Below, in pieces: positions 10,058 through 16,952 of a stretch of DNA of 32,249 bases. Made by a program: the position numbers and the translations under genes. Each line of letters opens with the position of its first letter. Position 1 is the stretch's first letter. Below the pieces are notes generated by a model. It did not search any database, was not told the origin of the DNA, and worked only from the letters and a program-made list of their open reading frames with translations. The DNA comes from Comamonadaceae bacterium (lineage in GTDB: Bacteria; Pseudomonadota; Gammaproteobacteria; Burkholderiales; Burkholderiaceae_C). The stretch is taken from positions 1 through 32,249 of the forward strand of contig CANFWT010000030.1 of assembly GCA_947450895.1 (NCBI GenBank), read 5' to 3'.

Positions 10058-11983
10058 CTAGCCCTCCATTATACCTGTGCACTGTTGCTCCAAGGCGCGC
10101 CTGCGCGCCTGCAACGCGCGGTAGCGTTCCAGTGCATGCGGGTCGCTGCCACTTTGGGCAATGGCCTGGGTCTCCTGTTCCTTAAGGCGGTCGATCAACA
10201 TGCGTGCAAGCAGATTGCGCAGCTCTTGCACCGTTTCTTCGGCGGATTCGTCTGCGGCTTGCGGGCCAGACATCAGGCGCAGGGCCAGGTCCTCAAAGGT
10301 CTGCCCCTGGATTTCGCCACGCAAGGCGCTCCAGGTCAGCGGCCCGTGCTCGTGCAGCTGGGTTTCCAGCCATACAAAGAGCGCGCCGTGGGGCTCGGGC
10401 AGCTCGCACAAGAGGGTGTGGTCTTCACCCGAGAGCACCTCCCACAACTGGCTTTGCCCGAGCAGAATGCGGGCCGCATGGTCGGCACGGCTGGCCGGGC
10501 GTGCGCGACCGCCCAAGCGGTTGCGCGGGGCGCTGGTGCGTGCGCCGTAAGTGCCGCGACCGTCGGGGTCGCCAAAGCTGCTAGCGCTGCCAAAACTGGC
10601 GCCCGCCGCCGCTTCAAAGCCGTTGTTGTGGGCTTGCGCGCGTCGCCCCTGGCTTCTTTCCTTGGCGCCTGAGCGCGCTGGCGGCATCCACAACTCGCCC
10701 AGTTCTCGGCTGGTGAGCTGCACCAAGTCAGCCAGTTCTGCCAGCAATTGCAATTTGAGCGCCCCGTCAGGCAGTTGCATCCACAAGGGCTTGGCGTTAC
10801 TGGACAAGTGCGCGCGGCCTTCGGCTGTGTGCAAGTCGCAGCCCTCGCTGGCGGACTCGACCAAAAACCGGCTCAGCGGCGTGGCCTGGGCCAAGTAGTC
10901 GGCAAACGCCGGGGCGCCGTGGGCGCGGATAAAGCTGTCGGGGTCGTGCTCGGCGGGCAAAAACAAGAACTTGATGCTGCGCACATCGGTGGCAAAGGCC
11001 AGCGCGCCGTCCAGCGCCTTGCGCGCCGCGCGCCGGCCCGCGCTGTCGCCGTCAAAACTGAACACTACGGCGTCGGTGAAGCGAAACAGCTTTTGCACAT
11101 GGTCGTTGGTACAGGCGGTGCCCAGCGTGGCCACGGCGTTGGGAAAGCCCAGCTGCGCCAGCGCCACCACGTCCATATAGCCCTCAGTCACCAGCGCATA
11201 GCCCTTGTCGCGCAAGTGCGCGCGGGCCTCAAACAGGCCATACAACTCGCGGCCTTTGCTGAACACCGGTGTTTCGGGGGAATTGAGGTACTTGGGCTTT
11301 TCGTCGCCCAGCACCCGCCCGCCAAAGCCTATGCATTCGCCCTTGATGTTGCGGATGGGGAACATGATGCGGTCGCGAAAGCGGTCGTAGCGCTTTTCTT
11401 CGCCACCGTCTTCCGCGTTGCTGATCACCAGGCCGCTTTCCACCAAAAGCGGGTCGTCGTAGCTGGGGAACACGCTGGCCAGGCTGCGCCAGCCCTCGGG
11501 CGCGTAGCCCAGGCCAAACTGCTTGGCAATTTCGCCCGACAGGCCTCGACCTTTGAGGTAGGCCACGGCCCCGGGCGCGTCTTTCAGGTGGCGGCGGTAG
11601 GCGTCACCGGCTTTTTCCAGCACGCTGGTCAGGGTGTGCTGCTTTTCTTTTTGTTCCTGGGCGCGGGCGCGGTCTTGGGGCGAGGCCTCGTCTTCGGGCA
11701 CTTGCATGCCGTATTGCTGCGCCAGGTCGTGCACCGCTTCCACAAAGCTCATGCCCGCGTGGTCCATCAAAAAACCGATGGCGTTGCCGTTTTTGCCGCA
11801 GCCAAAGCAGTGGTAGAACTGCTTGGTGGGGCTGACCGAAAACGAGGGCGATTTCTCGCCGTGAAACGGGCACAGGCCCATGAAATTGGCGCCGCCTTTT
11901 TTGAGCTGCACGTAGCGCCCGACGATGTCCACCACGTCGGCGCGCGCAATCAGCTCTTGGATAAAGGTTTGCGGTATCGCCAT
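10058..11983 (-). CDS. dnaG: DNA primase
   Basis: Synthesises RNA primers for replication together with the DnaB helicase. The 641 residues show the N-terminal CHC2 zinc domain (LCPFHGEKSPSFSV and HCFGCGKNGN), the RNA-polymerase/TOPRIM core with VTEGYMDVVAL (catalytic Glu) and FSFDGDSAGRRAA (metal-binding acidic pair), and a C-terminal helicase-interaction region. Between core and C-terminus, about residues 440-500, lies a Ser/Gly/Arg/Ala-rich stretch of low complexity that looks like a flexible linker. It starts 45 bases after the ggt stop, with no recognisable Shine-Dalgarno sequence before the ATG. rpsU, the usual upstream partner in gammaproteobacteria, is absent here; rpoD follows as usual. 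Confidence 0.97.
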   Translation of the reverse strand: MAIPQTFIQELIARADVVDIVGRYVQLKKGGANFMGLCPFHGEKSPSFSVSPTKQFYHCFGCGKNGNAIGFLMDHAGMSFVEAVHDLAQQYGMQVPEDEASPQDRARAQEQKEKQHTLTSVLEKAGDAYRRHLKDAPGAVAYLKGRGLSGEIAKQFGLGYAPEGWRSLASVFPSYDDPLLVESGLVISNAEDGGEEKRYDRFRDRIMFPIRNIKGECIGFGGRVLGDEKPKYLNSPETPVFSKGRELYGLFEARAHLRDKGYALVTEGYMDVVALAQLGFPNAVATLGTACTNDHVQKLFRFTDAVVFSFDGDSAGRRAARKALDGALAFATDVRSIKFLFLPAEHDPDSFIRAHGAPAFADYLAQATPLSRFLVESASEGCDLHTAEGRAHLSSNAKPLWMQLPDGALKLQLLAELADLVQLTSRELGELWMPPARSGAKERSQGRRAQAHNNGFEAAAGASFGSASSFGDPDGRGTYGARTSAPRNRLGGRARPASRADHAARILLGQSQLWEVLSGEDHTLLCELPEPHGALFVWLETQLHEHGPLTWSALRGEIQGQTFEDLALRLMSGPQAADESAEETVQELRNLLARMLIDRLKEQETQAIAQSGSDPHALERYRALQARRRALEQQCTGIMEG

Positions 11984-12028
11984 TCGTTCATTGTAGAAGT
12001 CGGCCCTTTTTGGGGCGAGTGGGACGGT

Positions 12029-13876
12029 TTAGTCGCCCAGCACCACGCCCTCGCGCCGGGGGTCGGCGCCCCCAAACCAGCCATTGGGCGTGCGCGCAAT
12101 GGCTTGCAGGCCGCTGGGCAGCGGCACTAGCACCACCGTGTGGCCGCGTGCCTTGAGCGCGCTGGCGGTGGATGCGTCAAAACGGCCTTTTTCCAGCACC
12201 AGCACCTCGTCCATGGCGCCAAAGTTGGGCAGGTCAATGGCGGTTTGGGCGTTCAGACCCCAGTTCAAAAGGCCGTACAGAGTTTTGGCGGTGAAGTGGA
12301 TGATGAATGCGCCGCCGGGGCTGCCCAAGGTGGCGAGTAACTGGCCGCTGTCGGCGTCAAACACCAGCGTGGGTGCCATGGACGAGCGCGGGCGCTTGCC
12401 CGGCTCGACCCGGTTGGCTACGGGTTTGCCGTCTGCACCCGTGGGCGCAAAGCTGAAGTCGGTGAGCTGGTTGTTGAGCAAAAAGCCGCCTTCCAAGCCC
12501 ACGCCACGGTTCACCATTAGGCGCGCGCCCCAAGCGTCTTCGATGGTGGTGGTCATGGCCAGGGCGTTGCCCCAGGCATCGACTACCGAAATGTGCGAGG
12601 TGCCGTGCTCGGTTTGCGCCGCCATGGGCGCATAACTGCTGCGCACCACGCCGGGTTGGCCGGGCAGCGCGCGCGGCATACGCGGGCCGTTGGGGGAAAT
12701 GAGCGTAGCGCGTTGGGCCAGATACGCATCGTCGAGCAGGCTGGCCCAGCCGCCTTCAGGCGCGTCGACGAACTGCGGGTCGCCCACAAACTGGGCGCGG
12801 TCGGCAAATGCCAAGCGCGCGGCCTCGGTGTAAAGATGCAGCCACGGCGCGCCGGGTTGCTCGGCCTCCAGCGCCAAAGTGTCCGCCAGGGTGTGCGCCA
12901 GCGTGGCCAAAATCTGGCCCACCGCCAGCATGCCCGAGCTGGGCGGCGGCATACCGCACAGGCGGTAATTGCGCGGCGGGGTCTGGGTTACCCGGTAGAC
13001 CATGCACAAGGGCGCACGTTCCACCGGCTGGTAAGCATCCAGGTCGGTGGCGCTCAGAGTGCCGGGGTTGCTGGCGTGGCCTTGCACCTTGGCGGCAATC
13101 GCCTGCGCTACTGCGCCCTTGGTCAGGGCGCTGGGGCCTTCAGCGGCGATGCGTTGCAGCACGGCCGCCAACTCGGGGTTGCGCAAGATGTGTCCCGCAG
13201 GCCAGGGCTGGCCGCTGGCGTCAAAAAAATACCGGGCTGCGACTGGGTCGGTTTTGAGATCGGTCTCAGATGCCAGCAGCGTGGCCATGCGCGGGCTGAT
13301 GGCAAAGCCGTTGGTAGCCAGCGCGATGGCCGGGGCGAACAACTGCGCCCAAGGCAGCTTGCCGTGCTGGCGGTGGGCCAGTGCCAGCATGGGCACCACG
13401 CCCGGCGCGCCCACCGAGCGCCCGCCCACCACTGCTTGGCGCATGGCCATGGGCTGGCCGTCGGCTTTCAAAAACAGCGCAGGCGTGGCGGCGGCAGGCG
13501 CGGTTTCGCGGCCATCAAAGGCCTGGGTGGTTTTGCCGTCAAAGTGCAGCAAAAACGCGCCCCCGCCAATGCCGCTGCTTTGCGGCTCCACCAGGGTCAG
13601 CACCATTTGCACCGCAATGGCCGCGTCCACCGCGCTGCCCCCGGCGCGCAGCATGGCGTAGCCCGCCTCGGTGGCCAGCGGATTGGCGGCGGCCACCGCA
13701 AAACTGCGGGTCGCCCAGCCGGGCTTGGCGCGCAGGGCGCTGGCGCCCTCGGGCTGAGCAATGGCGCTGGCAGCTTGGGGTTGGGCTGGGGCGCCGGGCG
13801 CGGTTTGCGCCAGGCTGCTGGCAAGCGCGCCAGCCAGCGCCAGCGTGAATGCCAGAGGGCGGAGTAGCTTGCGCAC
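12029..13876 (-). CDS. ggt: Gamma-glutamyltransferase, periplasmic, self-processing
   Basis: Transfers or hydrolyses the gamma-glutamyl group of glutathione and related compounds in the periplasm. The GTG start at 13876 overlaps the preceding stop (TAGTG) and opens a good signal peptide (RKLLRPLAFTLALAGALASS, cleavage near SLAQ). The rest is a standard N-terminal-nucleophile hydrolase: GYAMLRAGGSAVDAAIAVQM and SSGIGGGAFLLHFD early, then HGTSHISVVDAWGN, where Thr426 should be the autoprocessing nucleophile. Processing there leaves a small subunit of about 190 residues, the usual size. GSPGGAFIIHF near the end forms the substrate loop. Length is 615 residues. A longer upstream frame exists but overlaps the AhpD-like gene and lacks a signal peptide. 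It is coupled to that upstream gene and 45 bases before dnaG. Confidence 0.93.
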   Translation of the reverse strand: MRKLLRPLAFTLALAGALASSLAQTAPGAPAQPQAASAIAQPEGASALRAKPGWATRSFAVAAANPLATEAGYAMLRAGGSAVDAAIAVQMVLTLVEPQSSGIGGGAFLLHFDGKTTQAFDGRETAPAAATPALFLKADGQPMAMRQAVVGGRSVGAPGVVPMLALAHRQHGKLPWAQLFAPAIALATNGFAISPRMATLLASETDLKTDPVAARYFFDASGQPWPAGHILRNPELAAVLQRIAAEGPSALTKGAVAQAIAAKVQGHASNPGTLSATDLDAYQPVERAPLCMVYRVTQTPPRNYRLCGMPPPSSGMLAVGQILATLAHTLADTLALEAEQPGAPWLHLYTEAARLAFADRAQFVGDPQFVDAPEGGWASLLDDAYLAQRATLISPNGPRMPRALPGQPGVVRSSYAPMAAQTEHGTSHISVVDAWGNALAMTTTIEDAWGARLMVNRGVGLEGGFLLNNQLTDFSFAPTGADGKPVANRVEPGKRPRSSMAPTLVFDADSGQLLATLGSPGGAFIIHFTAKTLYGLLNWGLNAQTAIDLPNFGAMDEVLVLEKGRFDASTASALKARGHTVVLVPLPSGLQAIARTPNGWFGGADPRREGVVLGD

Positions 13877-14448
13877 TATTTTTGCCGTGGCGCGCGCCCG
13901 AGCAGGTAGAACTCGGGGTTGGGCATCATGCCGGTGGCGTTGGCCACGCGGTTGGACAGGCCAAAAAACGCGGTAATGCCCGCAATGTCCCAAATGTCCT
14001 CGTCGTCAAAGCCGTGGGCGTGCAAGGCCTCGAAGTCGGCGTCTTCCACGGTGTGGCTCTCCAGGCAAACCTTCATCGCAAAGTCCAGCATGGCGCGCTG
14101 GCGCGGCGTGATGTCGGCCTTGCGGTAGTTGATGGCCACCTGGTCGGCCACCAGCGGCTTTTTCTCGTAAATGCGCAATATCGCGCCGTGCGCCACCACG
14201 CAGTACAGGCAGTGGTTGGCCGCGCTGGTGGTGGTGATGATCATCTCGCGCTCGCCCTTGGTCAGGCTGGATTCCTCGCGCAGCATGAGCGCGTCGTGGT
14301 AGGCAAAAAAAGCCCGCCATTCGGCCGGGCGGCGGGCCAGGGCCAAAAACACATTGGGCACAAAGCCCGATTTTTCTTGCACTTCCAAAATCTTGGTGCG
14401 CAGGTCTTCGGGCAAGGTGTTGAGGTCGGGCAGGGGAAAGCGGTGCAT
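13876..14448 (-). CDS. AhpD-like / peroxidase-related carboxymuconolactone-decarboxylase-fold protein
   Basis: A 190-residue protein of the AhpD/CMD superfamily, of the 'peroxidase-related enzyme' type. The redox motif HCLYCVVAHG holds Cys80, Cys83 and His87, the CxxC-x3-H arrangement AhpD uses for thiol-dependent peroxide reduction. KGEREMIITTTSAAN just before it and DITPRQRAMLDFAMKV after it are the helices typical of the fold. It lacks a signal peptide. Its TAG stop shares the G with the ggt GTG start, so the two are probably translated together; a glutathione or thiol link is attractive but inferred. The start lies 73 bases from the divergent CMD gene. The physiological substrate is unknown. 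Confidence 0.88.
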   Translation of the reverse strand: MHRFPLPDLNTLPEDLRTKILEVQEKSGFVPNVFLALARRPAEWRAFFAYHDALMLREESSLTKGEREMIITTTSAANHCLYCVVAHGAILRIYEKKPLVADQVAINYRKADITPRQRAMLDFAMKVCLESHTVEDADFEALHAHGFDDEDIWDIAGITAFFGLSNRVANATGMMPNPEFYLLGRAPRQK

Positions 14449-14521
14449 GGGTGGGTCCTGGGTGCTGGGATGGATTCATTATGCTGTGGGCTTTGACCCG
14501 AACTCTGAGAGGAAACCCCCC

Positions 14522-14899
14522 ATGCAATCCGCTTTTGACAAAGGCCTGGCCACCCGCAAAGCCGTGATGGGCGAAGACTTCGTGGCCAACGCCCTGGGCA
14601 GCGCCACGCCGTTTACCCAGCCCATCCAGGACCACATCACCCGCGCCGCCTGGGGCGACGTGTGGCAGCGCCCCGGCCTGGACCTCAAAACCCGCAGCCT
14701 GATTACGGTGGCCATGCTCACTGCTTTAGGCAAACAAAACGAACTCAAAGGCCATGTGCGCGGCGCCTTCAACAACGGCGCCACCCAGGCCGAAATCCAG
14801 GAAGTGCTGCTGCACGCGGCGGTGTACTGCGGCGTGCCCACGGCGGTGGAGGCGTTTCGCAGCGCGAATGAGGTGGTGGCGGGTTTGCCCAAGGCTTGA
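14522..14899 (+). CDS. Carboxymuconolactone decarboxylase family protein (PcaC-like)
   Basis: A 125-residue single-domain protein closely resembling PcaC, 4-carboxymuconolactone decarboxylase, of the beta-ketoadipate pathway. It has AAWGDVWQRPGLDLKTRSLI, then TVAMLTALGKQNELKGHVRG and AAVYCGVPTAVEAF, the helices that carry the family's active-site His (HVRG). The ATG at 14522 has AGAGGA nine bases upstream; a longer upstream frame overlaps the divergent gene and was rejected. No other pca genes are in the window, so it may act on another lactone or be a general CMD-family protein. It is convergent with slyX across 35 bases. Confidence 0.87.
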   Translation: MQSAFDKGLATRKAVMGEDFVANALGSATPFTQPIQDHITRAAWGDVWQRPGLDLKTRSLITVAMLTALGKQNELKGHVRGAFNNGATQAEIQEVLLHAAVYCGVPTAVEAFRSANEVVAGLPKA

Positions 14900-14934
14900 A
14901 GGATCACCGCGCAGAGCACGCGCAGGCCCCCATT

Positions 14935-15186
14935 TCAATAGTGCGGCGGGAGTTCATCCCGTAAATTGCGCTGCCCTGGTGCCTGTGGCTCAGAGGCCTG
15001 CTGGCGCAGGTGCAGCACTTCGCTGATCAGCGCGTTGATCTGGGTTTGCTGGCGGATGACGATTTGGTCGAGTTTGTCCAACAGGTCTTCGGCAAAACTG
15101 GCTTTGATTTCGAGTTCGGTGATGCGCTGGGTTGCGTCTTGTAAGGCGCCTTGGAGAGCTTCGTGGCTGTTGGGGATGTGGGGCAT
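14935..15186 (-). CDS. slyX: SlyX family protein
   Basis: A small 83-residue protein of the SlyX family. The start at 15186 (MPHIPNSHEAL) is chosen because everything upstream in the frame is low-quality sequence reaching into the mttB-like gene. Residues 15-65 form a predicted coiled coil (RITELEIKASFAEDLLDKLD, then IVIRQQTQINALISEVLHLR) that is diagnostic for SlyX, followed by a Pro/Gln-rich tail ending DELPPHY, close to the conserved PPHY terminus. The molecular role is not established; in E. coli the gene sits next to slyD. Here it lies 154 bases downstream of the mttB-like gene on the same strand and is probably expressed separately. Confidence 0.88.
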   Translation of the reverse strand: MPHIPNSHEALQGALQDATQRITELEIKASFAEDLLDKLDQIVIRQQTQINALISEVLHLRQQASEPQAPGQRNLRDELPPHY

Positions 15187-15340
15187 GGCTGTTACCGGCT
15201 TAGAAAAGCGAAAGCCCTGATTGTGGGGCTCGCGCTGGTGCTCCCTCGGCGTTGCCGCCATCTCCGAATGGCATCCCACTTTGGCGCGACTGCAGGGCAG
15301 GCGAGTGCGCAGGGCGCACGTTCCCCTCGCCCCGCAGCGC

Positions 15341-16909
15341 TCAAATCCGGGGCTGCATGCCCGCACGCGGCAGCCGTACCGGAAACTCGGCGCGGATGCG
15401 GGCGTCCATCTCGGGCGAGATGTGGGACGGAAAGTGGTGGTCCAAAATCACCTGCAGTTTTTTGGACGCGGTCTCTACGATACTGGGGCGGCCTTGCTCC
15501 ACCCACTGGTTGGGGCTGGAACGGTTGGCGATTTGCGGATAAAGGTAGTCGCGTTGCATCAGGTTGAGCGTTTGCGGGGCGCCCAGGTAGTGGCCGGGGC
15601 CATTGAGGCAGACGTCGCGGATGGTGTCGAGCGACAGACTCTCATCGTTGACCTCAATGCCGCGAATCGTGCGTTGCACCGCGCCGATGATGTCGTTGTC
15701 AATCAGCAGGCTTTCCAGCGAAAAGCCCAAAAGACTGGCCAGCATGCCAGCGGATTCATAAATCAGGTTGGCCCCGGCGTTACCCACCAATGCGTGGTTG
15801 TAGGCTTTCTCAAAACCGGCTTGTGCGTCGGGCATTTTGGCGTCGCACATGCCCGAGGCGGTGGCGCCGGTCAGGTCGTAAAAGCGTGCCATTTGGGCGC
15901 TGGCAGCCGACAACAGCGCTTGTTCTGGGCTGCCGCCCGACATGGCGCCAGTGCGCAGATCCGACACAAAGCACCAGGTGCCAAACATCGCCGGGGCTTT
16001 GGGTTTGACGGCGTTGACGTACACCAAACCGGCCAAACATTCGGCGGTTTCCTGCACCAGCGCACTGGCCAGCGACGCGGGCGCCGTGGCGCCAGCCTGG
16101 CCGGCCGAAAGCAGCAGCACCGGCATGCCACCGCGTACTGCCACTTCCAGGCACTTGCAGGCGTCATAGGCAAACTTCATGGGCGGCACGACAAAGCAGT
16201 TGGACTGGCTGACAAAGGGGCGCGCGCGCCATTTGTCCTCGCCGCCGGCGATGATGTGCAGCATCTTCAGCGTTTCCTCCAGGTGCTCGGGCGATACCCA
16301 GCTCGAACCCACATGCTTGGTGGTGCCGCTGACGCTGGCGTAGGTGGTGTTGAAGTCCATCTCGCGCGGCAAGTCCAGGTCGCGGCACACCACCGAGCGC
16401 TGGAAAAAGTGGATGTGCTCCAGGGTATCAACCACACGGGCGATGTTGTAGAGGTCTTGTGTGGTGGAGTCGCGGTATTCGCCGGTAAAGGCATCCACCA
16501 TGCTCACCGCCGCGCCGGCGGTGCCGAAATACACCTTGTTGCCCCAGGGCTCCATGTCGTGCTTGGGGTCTTGGCCGTGCAGCACGAAGTGGCGTGCAGC
16601 GTTGGCCACCGTGTCCTCAATCAGCGCACGGGGAAAGATCAGGCGCCCGGTGTCGGTGAGTTTGGCGCCGGCCTTGGTCATGTACTCAATGCCACTCTCG
16701 GGTGCGTCGGCCAAGCCGATGTGCTCTAGCGCATCCAGCGCAGCGTGGTGGATTTTGAGCACGTCGGCGTCGCCCAGCGGCTTGTAGGCGCCGCCGTTCA
16801 TGCCGGGGCGCACCGGGCGCAGGCTGTCGGGCAAGGGGGCGGAGCGGGCCGCACGGCGGGCCTCCCGTGCGCCGCCACGGGGGGTGGATTTTTCTGCAAT
16901 TGCGCTCAT
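15341..16909 (-). CDS. MttB-family (trimethylamine/quaternary amine) methyltransferase, non-pyrrolysine
   Basis: A 522-residue member of the trimethylamine methyltransferase (MttB) superfamily, whose members move a methyl group from a methylated amine to a corrinoid protein. Visible: GGAYKPLGDADVLKIHHAAL near the N-terminus, EYRDSTTQDLYNIARVVDTL, VGSSWVSPEHLEETLKMLH, and C-terminal GMLASLLGFSLESLLIDNDI. The frame has no internal stop, so the pyrrolysine of archaeal MttB is not encoded; non-pyrrolysine homologues such as the glycine betaine enzyme MtgB are known. The ATG at 16909 has GAGG nine bases upstream. It lies 43 bases after the dimethylglycine-dehydrogenase-like gene, surely co-transcribed. 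Substrate is inferred: glycine betaine or another quaternary amine. No corrinoid partner is encoded nearby. Confidence 0.88.
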   Translation of the reverse strand: MSAIAEKSTPRGGAREARRAARSAPLPDSLRPVRPGMNGGAYKPLGDADVLKIHHAALDALEHIGLADAPESGIEYMTKAGAKLTDTGRLIFPRALIEDTVANAARHFVLHGQDPKHDMEPWGNKVYFGTAGAAVSMVDAFTGEYRDSTTQDLYNIARVVDTLEHIHFFQRSVVCRDLDLPREMDFNTTYASVSGTTKHVGSSWVSPEHLEETLKMLHIIAGGEDKWRARPFVSQSNCFVVPPMKFAYDACKCLEVAVRGGMPVLLLSAGQAGATAPASLASALVQETAECLAGLVYVNAVKPKAPAMFGTWCFVSDLRTGAMSGGSPEQALLSAASAQMARFYDLTGATASGMCDAKMPDAQAGFEKAYNHALVGNAGANLIYESAGMLASLLGFSLESLLIDNDIIGAVQRTIRGIEVNDESLSLDTIRDVCLNGPGHYLGAPQTLNLMQRDYLYPQIANRSSPNQWVEQGRPSIVETASKKLQVILDHHFPSHISPEMDARIRAEFPVRLPRAGMQPRI

Positions 16910-16952
16910 GGGAAATACCTCGGTGAAGTGCCAAGAAAAGGGGGCGACGGGC

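Noticed and set aside
11984..12010. TACAAT just before dnaG as a -10 of a leaderless promoter
   Set aside because: No -35-like hexamer at the right distance; a single hexamer match is expected by chance.
14449..14635. Minus-strand frame extending the AhpD-like region and overlapping the CMD gene
   Set aside because: It is in a different frame from the AhpD-like protein and antisense to a clearly conserved gene.
15213..15230. Hairpin AGCCC/GGGCT before slyX on the minus strand, followed by a loose T-rich stretch
   Set aside because: The stem is only five base pairs and the T-run is interrupted; too weak to call a terminator for the mttB-like operon.
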